From Acidimicrobiales bacterium (GTDB taxonomy: Bacteria; Actinomycetota; Acidimicrobiia; Acidimicrobiales; DATDAH01), in assembly GCA_016794585.1 (NCBI GenBank), contig JAEUJM010000042.1:94037-158036 (forward strand): a stretch of DNA of 64,000 nucleotides, written 5' to 3'. Position numbers and translations under genes: made by a program. Under the pieces are notes generated by a model that worked only from the letters and a program-made list of their open reading frames with translations, searched no databases and was not told where the DNA came from. Below are positions 16,258 through 23,057 of this stretch, piece by piece. How positions within the stretch are numbered: position 1 is the stretch's first letter; each line of letters starts with the position of its first letter.

Positions 16258-17117
16258 GTCTCTGCCCCGGCTTGCGTGGGCCCGCCGGCTCGGGCGGTGA
16301 ACCGCTCGGGCAGTTCGATCTCGGCCATGCGGGTGAGGAGCCAGCCACCGACGGCGAAGATGCCGCCCACGATGGCCAACATGACTTGGCCGCCGGCACT
16401 GTCGTACACGGCGAGGTAGTCGCGGTTGGCGATGGCGAGGAAGACCACCGCCGCGATCACGACGCCGACGATGACCTTCGTCGCCGTGCGGACGCGGGTG
16501 CGGCCCACCTCGACTCGGATGCGCATTCGGGCTTCGCCACGGGTGGCGTCCGCCAGACGGGAGAGCAGCCCTGAGAGATCGGAGGCTTCCATGCGAGCGG
16601 CGATCACCAAGGCCGCGACGACGAGGTCGCCGGAGGGATGATCGAGGTCCTCGCCGAAGGCCACGAGCGACTCGGGGAGCCTCTGGTGGTCGAGGCGACG
16701 GACCATCCTTCGCACCTCGGTGGCCACCGGGGGCGGTGCGACGGGGGCGGTCGCGACGATGGCCTCCTCCAGCCCCGAGGCGGCGACGATCGAGTCGCGG
16801 ATCATCTCGGTCCAGGAGGCGATGGCTTCGGTTCGGTCGAGGGCTTGTTGCCTCGCGCCCTTGCCGTTGAGGATGCCTGGCAGCACGAGCGCAGCGACGA
16901 TGGCCATGACACCTCCGACCAGCCACCCGGTGGCTGCGAGTACCACCAACCCGGCGGCGGCCGCGATGGCGGCCTTCCGCAGCATCGAGCTGTCGACGAG
17001 GCGCCGGAGGTAGCCCCACGGGGCATCGAGAACCTGACGATCAGCGAGCCCGGTGATGTTCAAGAGCACTCCGAGGGCGGCGCCGGCCGCGAGGGCAGCG
17101 AGTACGAGCACGGTCAT
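16254..17117 (-). CDS. tadB: TadB-like pilus assembly platform protein
   Basis: The 287-residue protein starts at MTVLVLAALAAG, the ATG overlapping the TadA stop. It has an N-terminal TM, a hydrophobic hairpin at about 60-100 (AAIAAAAGLVVLAATGWLVGG), the F-domain helices (RDSIVAASGLEEAIV; HPSGDLVVAALVIAARM) and two C-terminal TMs (VIVGVVIAAVVFLAIA). This is the TadB arrangement. It is coupled to tadA and tadC by 4-bp overlaps, so the platform and motor are made from one message. Confidence 0.88.
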   Translation of the reverse strand: MTVLVLAALAAGAALGVLLNITGLADRQVLDAPWGYLRRLVDSSMLRKAAIAAAAGLVVLAATGWLVGGVMAIVAALVLPGILNGKGARQQALDRTEAIASWTEMIRDSIVAASGLEEAIVATAPVAPPPVATEVRRMVRRLDHQRLPESLVAFGEDLDHPSGDLVVAALVIAARMEASDLSGLLSRLADATRGEARMRIRVEVGRTRVRTATKVIVGVVIAAVVFLAIANRDYLAVYDSAGGQVMLAIVGGIFAVGGWLLTRMAEIELPERFTARAGGPTQAGAET

Positions 17118-18466
17118 CGCCACCACCCGTGAGCGGCCGCGTGGGCACTGGCGTCGAAGCCGTGGGCCTCGAGCTGGGCCGCGAAGTCGGGAGTCGGCGG
17201 TGCCGCCGGGATCCCGCTGCCGGTGCCTTCGGGTCGCCACAGCTCGTTGGAGACGACCTGGCCACCTTCGACGGTGCCGGCGACCTGACGAACGCTGGTC
17301 ACCCGACGTTCCCCGGATACCCAGCCGAGGTGCACGATGAGGTCCACGGCGTTGGCGACCAGCAAGTTGGTGACATCGGGGATCAGCCGCTCGGGAGTCA
17401 TGGCCGCGTACATGGCGAGCCGCCCGAACACACCCTTGGATGAGTCGGCATGGATCGAACACATCGAGCCGTCGTTGCCTTGGCTCATGGCGAGCAGCAT
17501 CGGAAGGACCTCCGCCCCCCGGACCTCACCGACGATCACCCGCTGGGGATCCATCCGCAGAGCGGAGCGGACCAGCTCCGCGAGGCTGAATGAGCCCACG
17601 CCTTCGGTGTTGGCCTCGCGTGCTTCGAGGGTCTCGTGGTCCGGGTGAAGTTCCTCGAAGCGCTCCAGGCCGATCTCGAGCGAGTCCTCGATGGTGATGA
17701 GGCGCTCGGTGGCAGGGATCTCATTGATGAGGCACCGCAGCGTCGTCGTCTTCCCGGTGCCGGTGCCGCCGGCCACGATGATGTTGGCGCGCGCCCGCAC
17801 CGCGGCCGACAGGAAGTTGGCCAGCAGTTCGTCACAGACCCCTCCGTCCACCAGCTGGGACACGCGGTGGATGTCGAAGTCGTGGCGACGGATCGTGACC
17901 GTCGGGCGCCCCGACACCGCCATGAGAGCATGGAGGCGGTCGCCGTTCGGCAGTTGGAGGTTCAGCTCCGGCTGGGCGTGATCCCACCGGCGCTCGCTCC
18001 GCCCGATGCGCCGGGCGGCCGTGGCGATGAGCTCGATGAGGTCGTCGTCGGAGTCGGCGACAGCGGGCCCGCGGACCTTGGTCCCATCGCGCAGGTTCAG
18101 CCAGACGCGCTGAGCGCCAGAGATGTGGATGTCTCGGATCTGGGGGTCGTCGAGGAGCGGCTGAAGACGAGCGAGACCGTGGATGCGGTCCAGCACCGCC
18201 GCAGTGACCTTGGCTTCAGTGGCCTCGTCGAGCGGCGTCCGGCCATCGGCGTAGGCGCTCGCCGCCAGGTGGCGAAGGTCGTCTGCCACCAGCTTGCGGG
18301 CCAATGCCCGCTCGTCACTCGGCGAAAGCCGGCCACGGCCTGCTTCCTCATGGGCGACATGGGCCGCCGTGAGCGCCTCACCAACGCTGTGGTGCAGCCG
18401 GGCGACGAGATCAGAGTCGATCCCATCCTGATGCCACACTGTCGGCCCGGTCACCGTTGCGGTCAT
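17114..18466 (-). CDS. tadA: TadA/CpaF-type secretion ATPase
   Basis: A 450-residue hexameric ATPase of the GspE/VirB11 superfamily that powers Tad pilus extension and retraction. Walker A is GGTGTGKTTTLR near residue 232. It is followed by an Asp box (ITIEDSLEIGL), Walker B region (RVIVGEVRGAEV) and His box (SIHADSSKGVFGRL). The N-terminal domain has LLDDPQIRDIHI, typical of CpaF. Length matches the family. It is followed and preceded by overlapping Tad genes. Because VirB11 ATPases of conjugation systems are relatives, it could also serve the mating channel, which has no VirB11 of its own here. Confidence 0.92.
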   Translation of the reverse strand: MTATVTGPTVWHQDGIDSDLVARLHHSVGEALTAAHVAHEEAGRGRLSPSDERALARKLVADDLRHLAASAYADGRTPLDEATEAKVTAAVLDRIHGLARLQPLLDDPQIRDIHISGAQRVWLNLRDGTKVRGPAVADSDDDLIELIATAARRIGRSERRWDHAQPELNLQLPNGDRLHALMAVSGRPTVTIRRHDFDIHRVSQLVDGGVCDELLANFLSAAVRARANIIVAGGTGTGKTTTLRCLINEIPATERLITIEDSLEIGLERFEELHPDHETLEAREANTEGVGSFSLAELVRSALRMDPQRVIVGEVRGAEVLPMLLAMSQGNDGSMCSIHADSSKGVFGRLAMYAAMTPERLIPDVTNLLVANAVDLIVHLGWVSGERRVTSVRQVAGTVEGGQVVSNELWRPEGTGSGIPAAPPTPDFAAQLEAHGFDASAHAAAHGWWR

Positions 18467-19173
18467 GGCACGACCTCAGCCACTGGATCGAGCAGCGAAG
18501 CGCCGACGTCTTCCCCCAGCGTCGATACCGCACGAACGAGTCGAGACCGGGACAACCGCGCTCCGGACGCGCGGCCGGTGCGCAACGCCTCGGCCGCATC
18601 CTGATCGTCGGGCAACTCGCCGACCACCCTCACTCCGGTCGAGCGCTCGACATCGGCGCTGCGGTAGGGCCCGTCGCCAAGGAGGACGATGCCGGCCTGC
18701 CCTCGGACGGGTTGAGGCAGGGTCGACAGGAGGTGGGTGAGGGCCACCAGTTGCTCGGTGACCGGATGGACGAGGATGGCCAGGAGGTTCGAGGCGGCCA
18801 CGATCGTGCTCGGTGACCGCAGGCGTCCAGCGTCGACCACCGCGACGCCGTCGGAGGCGACCAGCGCACGGGTGATTCGCTCCCCCGCTGTTCGCCACAG
18901 CGCCGCGCTGGCGGAAGGCGCGTCCGGGCCGACGAGCACCGGCACACCGCCCGCATCCTGTGCATGCGCCCTCCATCCGGTGCCGCCGTCGGGTTCGGCA
19001 GCGGCGAAGGTGGTCAGGCCCGGCTCCCGGCCGAGGCCGTACCGGATGGCGAGCACGCCGCCGTCGAGGTCGGCCTCGACCACCAGGCCGTCGGCGAAGG
19101 TCGACGCCAGAAGGAGCGATGTTGTGGTCACGCCCGGAGCGCCCCGAACCGACGCCAGGGTCACCACCTTCAT
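18463..19173 (-). CDS. TadZ/CpaE-like MinD-family protein
   Basis: The 236-residue protein begins MKVVTLASVRGAPGVTTTSL, a deviant Walker A motif of the ParA/MinD superfamily in which the usual Lys in GKTT is a Val, so ATP hydrolysis may be impaired. ADLDGGVLAIRYGL matches the second nucleotide-binding region (VEADLDGG). In Tad systems this protein places the pilus machine in the cell. It is short relative to CpaE (no N-terminal receiver domain). Its start overlaps the CpaB stop and its stop overlaps the TadA start. Confidence 0.75.
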   Translation of the reverse strand: MKVVTLASVRGAPGVTTTSLLLASTFADGLVVEADLDGGVLAIRYGLGREPGLTTFAAAEPDGGTGWRAHAQDAGGVPVLVGPDAPSASAALWRTAGERITRALVASDGVAVVDAGRLRSPSTIVAASNLLAILVHPVTEQLVALTHLLSTLPQPVRGQAGIVLLGDGPYRSADVERSTGVRVVGELPDDQDAAEALRTGRASGARLSRSRLVRAVSTLGEDVGASLLDPVAEVVP

Positions 19174-19841
19174 GGGGCCACCAACACGAGCCGCAGCCCA
19201 ACTGCGCCGGCCGCGGCGGCGACCGCCTCCGCATCTGCCTCACTGGTCAGGACCGACACCAGGAGCTGATCGCTCGCCAGTTCCTCGACGTCGAACACCG
19301 TGGCTGAGCGAGCCACGACCGTCGGCTCAGCGTCGAGATCGGCCACCTCCTCGGTGCGCACGACGTGCACACGGTCGCCAGGGGCAAGCCCACGTGACGG
19401 GTAGGCCCCCGGGTCCAGGGACAGCCCGACGACACCGTCACCCGTGTCGACCGCTGGGACGTCCGCAACCAGCGAAGTCGAGAGGAGCGTCCCTTCGGCA
19501 AGGTCAACCAGGGCGGCACGCCCGACAACCCGATCCAGCTCCGAGTCATTGAGACGCGCCAACGTGTTGTCGCTCGACACGTACGCGACACGGACGTCGC
19601 TGGCGTCGATCATCTCGCCCCGCTCGAGCGGTGACGCCGCGACCAGCGCTGGCACCTTCTCGACCGCGCTCAGGTGCCAGAGCACGGCTCCGAGGGCGAA
19701 AGCGACCGTCACGAGGACACCAATCGCGAGCTCCGGCGTCCGTACCCTCCTCCCCGGCGGGCGGACATCTGCAAGTGGGCGTGTCGGCTGCCGGTCGGAG
19801 GAAGGGGCACCGGCCCGGGTTGGGGTCTGGGTGGACACCAC
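19170..19841 (-). CDS. CpaB/RcpC-like protein with SAF domain
   Basis: A 223-residue protein with one N-terminal TM (TPELAIGVLVTVAFALGAVL, about residues 34-53) and an extracytoplasmic SAF/AFP-like domain (ASPLERGEMIDASDVRVAYV; VVGRAALVDLAEGTLLSTSL). A second part with GLAPGDRVHVV is typical of RcpC/CpaB. These proteins stabilise the pilus at the cell envelope. In an actinobacterium without an outer-membrane secretin it probably acts in the wall zone. It is coupled to TadZ by overlap. Confidence 0.75.
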   Translation of the reverse strand: MVSTQTPTRAGAPSSDRQPTRPLADVRPPGRRVRTPELAIGVLVTVAFALGAVLWHLSAVEKVPALVAASPLERGEMIDASDVRVAYVSSDNTLARLNDSELDRVVGRAALVDLAEGTLLSTSLVADVPAVDTGDGVVGLSLDPGAYPSRGLAPGDRVHVVRTEEVADLDAEPTVVARSATVFDVEELASDQLLVSVLTSEADAEAVAAAAGAVGLRLVLVAP

Positions 19842-19843
19842 GG

Positions 19844-20695
19844 CTACTGGCCCTCCTGTGTGCCGATCGCCTGGATCTCACCGACCTCGACATCGACAGT
19901 CGACGTGCGGTCGATCGCGGGGAGCGACCCGCCCCCACCGGGGACGTTCGTCGTCCACGACACCTCGATGGCCACGGTGGCTTCGATGCGGAACGTGCCG
20001 CCGGGCCTGGTGGCCGACGACGACGAGTACGTGTGGATGCAGCTGGAACCGTCCTCGGGCAGGCCGGGCCGCCACGGAGTGCCGGGCCCACGGCACGACA
20101 CGCTGTTGCCGTCACCCAGGCGCCAGTTCGTGGCCACAGGAGTGGCTCGCACCGTGGACGACACCCGGCCGGCGTTCGCGGTGGCCTCGTACGGCTGCCA
20201 CCAACTCTGGTCGAGCCACAGCCAGGTCGATACCTGTACGTACAGTCGCCCGTGCTCGGATGGGCTCGTCCGGATCTCCGGCGGCGGGATCCGCACCGAC
20301 GCGAGCGCATCGAGCGCCAACTGGTAGGGGTCGACAAGGTCGCCCTCGGGCCTCAGGAAGAACCCGAACAGTCCCCCGTCGCCGTCGCACCACCGCCCAA
20401 GCCAGCGGCCGGTCGTCGAGTGCTGCGGCTCGCCCGTGATCGGGTGGTACACCGTGAAGGCGAAGTCGTCGGCGACGACCACCCGCCAAGGGCACGGGTT
20501 CTCGCCTGAGGCGCCCCCGCTCGGTCCACCGCTACCACCGCCCGCCCCACCATCCCCGGCAACGGCAGTCGGGTCTCCACCAGGGTCGACGTATGCGCCG
20601 CCGCTGCCCCCGGGTCGGTCGTCAGCCGCCGCAGGCGACGCCGTCACCAGCGCAACCGCTGCGGTGATTGCCGCGATCAGGAATCGTGCGCGCAC
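19844..20695 (-). CDS. Secreted hypothetical protein of the Tad operon
   Basis: Starting at the GTG at 20695 (GGAGGGGG about 8 bp upstream), the 283-residue product has a clear signal peptide (ARFLIAAITAAVALVTASPAAA). A Gly/Ser-rich segment and a Cys-containing soluble domain follow (NPCPWRVVVADDF, RWCDGDGGLFGFF, VSCRGPG, SSCIHTYSS). I do not recognise the fold. Comparable secreted proteins occur upstream of cpaB in actinobacterial Tad loci. It overlaps the end of the upstream lipoprotein gene by 19 bp, so co-expression is likely. Confidence 0.65.
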   Translation of the reverse strand: MRARFLIAAITAAVALVTASPAAADDRPGGSGGAYVDPGGDPTAVAGDGGAGGGSGGPSGGASGENPCPWRVVVADDFAFTVYHPITGEPQHSTTGRWLGRWCDGDGGLFGFFLRPEGDLVDPYQLALDALASVRIPPPEIRTSPSEHGRLYVQVSTWLWLDQSWWQPYEATANAGRVSSTVRATPVATNWRLGDGNSVSCRGPGTPWRPGLPEDGSSCIHTYSSSSATRPGGTFRIEATVAIEVSWTTNVPGGGGSLPAIDRTSTVDVEVGEIQAIGTQEGQ

Positions 20696-21321
20696 CCTGC
20701 GACCCCCTCCCAACGCTGGACGAGCTCGGCGGAAGCAACTCGCCACTGGCCTCGGACCCTCTGCATCTCGCCCCGGACGTTGTGGGTGCTCACCTGGTCG
20801 TTGACGATCTCGCCGGAGTCGCGTCGGACGATGACGCCGTCCGAGACGACGCACTCCTGCACGATGGCTCGGCGCCCACTCACCTCGACGACGGTGACCC
20901 GCTGGATCTCGGCGGGATTCGTTGACCGGCGAAACACCAATCCCGAATCGAGGTTCGTCTGCGTCTCTGCGACCACTGCGTCGAGTTGGTCCCCCGTGGC
21001 GAACTCGCGCAGTCTCGGGTCGTCGGGGTTCGGGGTGCCGCTGTTCGCAGCGAAGCGGGCATCCCAGAACCCGACGTAGCGGGCGATGATCTCGTCCTCG
21101 AGGCTCCGCTCGGTCGTCGGGGGAGCCGACGACGTCGTTGTGGTCAGCACCGAGTTGGGGGCCGTGCTGGTCGGCGTCTCGCGTGAGGCTTCGCGATCGA
21201 CCGCTGGAGCCGAGTCGTTCTCGGAGCAGCCGACCGCGCCGACAACGAGGGCGAGTGGCACCACGAGGGTCCAGACGTGGAGGGCCCTCACCGTTCGGTC
21301 GGACCCATCGGGCTTGGCCAT
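20677..21321 (-). CDS. Putative lipoprotein, first gene of the Tad operon
   Basis: The 214-residue protein has a signal peptide with a lipobox (LVVGAVGCSEND, Cys32), a Ser/Thr-rich spacer and a domain of about 140 residues whose pattern (ARYVGFWDARFAANSG, VVVEVSGRRAIVQECVVSDG shortened, QWRVASAELVQRW) resembles NTF2-like extracytoplasmic domains. It may anchor or guide the pilus at the outer face of the membrane. It is the first gene behind the promoter-like region at 21370-21461. Confidence 0.68.
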   Translation of the reverse strand: MAKPDGSDRTVRALHVWTLVVPLALVVGAVGCSENDSAPAVDREASRETPTSTAPNSVLTTTTSSAPPTTERSLEDEIIARYVGFWDARFAANSGTPNPDDPRLREFATGDQLDAVVAETQTNLDSGLVFRRSTNPAEIQRVTVVEVSGRRAIVQECVVSDGVIVRRDSGEIVNDQVSTHNVRGEMQRVRGQWRVASAELVQRWEGVAGCAHDS

Positions 21322-21369
21322 GACTTTGACTCCTTTGCCGGCTGCTTGCTCGTAGCCCCGCCCACCAAT

Positions 21370-21398
21370 TACCTATTACCTAGAAGGTTCTATGTCAA
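21370..21398 (-). promoter_or_regulatory. Likely promoter of the Tad operon
   Basis: On the minus strand a perfect TTGACA (21398-21393) is followed after 17 bp by TAGGTA (21375-21370) in an unusually AT-rich stretch. A second TTGACA lies at 21461-21456. The lipoprotein gene starts about 50 bp downstream. Confidence 0.55.
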
Positions 21399-21404
21399 AT
21401 GTGG

Positions 21405-21430
21405 TTTCAAATCAACTGAAAGATTTGAAA
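21405..21430. promoter_or_regulatory. Inverted repeat, candidate operator of the Tad operon
   Basis: A perfect 9-bp inverted repeat, TTTCAAATC (21405-21413) and GATTTGAAA (21422-21430), sits just upstream of the -35 at 21398 and between the two TTGACA motifs. Such a site could bind a dimeric regulator. The helix-turn-helix protein at 21503-22183 is the nearest candidate. Confidence 0.55.
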
Positions 21431-21502
21431 AATACTGACAACTGTTGGTGAGACATGTCAAGACCTCACCTCTGCTGTGATACCAGTAGCTGCAGGGTGC
21501 CG

Positions 21503-22183
21503 TCAGCTCGCCACTGGCAGCTCGCGCAGCCGCGCCTCGCCCCGCCACCGGCGGTGCCAGAGCACCTTGAGCGACACGTGCTGCTCGGCAGCGAGGTCAG
21601 CCATCGATTCGCCGCCAACCCGGCTGCGGAGAATCGTGGCGAGCACGTCGTTCGATACGCCGCTCGCCTGGCTCGCCATGACCAGCTCCTCGAAGAAGAC
21701 CCTGCTGAGAACTCGGTCCTCAGCCGACGGCTCGAGGACGGCGCCGGCGACACCAGTGGGGCACTGCTGCTCCGTGTCGTGCTCTTGGCGGTAGCGCTTG
21801 CGGACGTCCAACAAGACGTTGCCCGACACTGAGCCGGGTCGGTGGGCGGGATAGGTCCGGATGCGTTCCCAGGCGATCCGAACGACGTCGTCGACCGCGT
21901 CAGCATCACGGCCGACCCGGTGGGCGAGGTTGACCAAGCCGCCGAGGAGCTCCTGCAGCAAGGTGCGGGCGGCGAGGTGATCGGTCGGGGCGAGCGTGGC
22001 CAGCGCACGGCGGACCTCAGGACCGACGTCCGGTCGGTAGCCGAGATCGATGACCTCGTCGAGATCGGACGCCGGCAGTAGCACGGGGTGCACCGCTGTC
22101 CAGCGCATGAGCGCGCGACGGGCGGTAGGAGAGTCGGCGAGCGTCGACCACTCCTGGTTGAGGGATTGCAGGATCTGTGCCAT
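21503..22183 (-). CDS. Putative helix-turn-helix regulator (sigma-factor-like C-terminus)
   Basis: I take the start at MAQILQSLNQEW (ATG at 22183), since the longer frame runs into the repeated DNA upstream. The 226-residue product is mostly helical. DADAVDDVVRIAWERIRTYP and the C-terminal GGESMADLAAEQHVSLKVLW look like region 2/region 4 of sigma-70-type proteins or a related HTH. I cannot assign a family. It lies between the Tad promoter region and the ACCTCCCG repeats and could control one or both. It also shares a divergent intergenic space with the gene at 22373. Confidence 0.6.
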   Translation of the reverse strand: MAQILQSLNQEWSTLADSPTARRALMRWTAVHPVLLPASDLDEVIDLGYRPDVGPEVRRALATLAPTDHLAARTLLQELLGGLVNLAHRVGRDADAVDDVVRIAWERIRTYPAHRPGSVSGNVLLDVRKRYRQEHDTEQQCPTGVAGAVLEPSAEDRVLSRVFFEELVMASQASGVSNDVLATILRSRVGGESMADLAAEQHVSLKVLWHRRWRGEARLRELPVAS

Positions 22184-22229
22184 CGGGAACCTCCGGGTGT
22201 CGTTGGGCAACAGGAGGCTCCGCGTGCCA

Positions 22230-22325
22230 CCTCCCGACGGACCTCCCGCTCGACCTCCCGCCGCACGGATTTCTCGAAGCCGTGTCCTGGTTTCGGGCGC
22301 TCGACCTCCCGCGCGACCTCCCGGA
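22230..22325. repeat. Iteron-like cluster of five ACCTCCCG motifs
   Basis: Copies of ACCTCCCG (usually within CGACCTCCCGC) start at 22230, 22242, 22254, 22305 and 22318, spaced 12, 12, 51 and 13 bp, so they recur roughly once per helical turn. They lie in the divergent intergenic space before the relaxase-associated genes. Further copies occur at 23038 and at 23618/23630. They are candidate binding sites for a relaxosome, replication or regulatory protein. Confidence 0.7.
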
Positions 22326-22372
22326 CGGCCCATCGCTGCGCGCTATGGCAGCGCTGACGGGCCTACGAAGGC

Positions 22373-22915
22373 ATGGAACTGGATCGAATGCTGTCCTTCA
22401 CCCCGGTCGACCACCCCGACGGGCGCGTCCAGCGGATCGGATTCGGCCTGACCGACCCCTACGTCGAGCAGTGCTGGTCGGCGGTCGTCGGACCCAGCTC
22501 GACGCTGCTCCTACGCCGGCTCCCTGCACTGTGGGCGACGCAGGTTCCCGCCGAGATCGGCGCCAGCGACCTGTCTCGATCGCTCGGCCTCGGTGTGGGC
22601 GTGGGCGAGCGAAGCCGGCTCGCGAACACGCTGAACCGGATGGTCCAGTACCGGCTGGCCAGGCCCTCACCTGACGGCGCTGGGCTCGATGTGTATCAGC
22701 AGGTCGGTCCGCTCAGCCCCCGCCAGCTCGCCCGGGTTCCAGAGTGGACGCAGGACACCCACGAGCGGCTCTTCGGCACCCACCTCGAGCAGATCGACGA
22801 TCTCACCCAGCACCGGGCGAGCGTCGCATCGATGGGCGCTCGACTCGACCGCCTCCAGCACGGACCCCCGACAGTTGCACCCGAACCCCACCCACTCGGG
22901 CAGGCCCTCGGATGA
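22373..22915 (+). CDS. Hypothetical relaxase-associated protein (winged-helix-like)
   Basis: A 180-residue protein preceding the relaxase on the same strand. The middle (TLLLRRLPALWATQV, LSRSLGLGVGVGERSRLANTLNRM shortened) looks like a winged-helix DNA-binding domain of the MarR/RepL type: a recognition-helix region followed by RLARPSPDGAGLDVYQQVGPLS as a wing. The C-terminal 50 residues are a charged helix (THLEQIDDLTQHRASVASMG). Position next to the repeats and hairpin suggests an accessory protein binding the origin region. I do not know a named family. Confidence 0.6.
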   Translation: MELDRMLSFTPVDHPDGRVQRIGFGLTDPYVEQCWSAVVGPSSTLLLRRLPALWATQVPAEIGASDLSRSLGLGVGVGERSRLANTLNRMVQYRLARPSPDGAGLDVYQQVGPLSPRQLARVPEWTQDTHERLFGTHLEQIDDLTQHRASVASMGARLDRLQHGPPTVAPEPHPLGQALG

Positions 22916-23009
22916 AGGCCCTCAGTCGCCGCGCCGGCTCCCCTGAAGCACCGTCCTCCGCGGCGACTCACATCGCTCCAGAACGGCAGGTCCGGCGCGC
23001 ACACATTTG

Positions 23010-23034
23010 CAGGTTCCCCTACGGGGAACCTGCT
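23010..23034. other. Perfect hairpin, candidate oriT or control element
   Basis: An 11-bp perfect inverted repeat, GCAGGTTCCCC and GGGGAACCTGC, with a 3-nt spacer (TAC) lies 24 bp before the relaxase start and 3 bp before another ACCTCCCG copy. It has no T-tract, so it does not look like a terminator. Hairpins of this kind mark nic regions beside relaxase genes. It may instead regulate relaxase translation. Confidence 0.6.
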
Positions 23035-23057
23035 GGACCTCCCGCTGGCGGTCTGCG

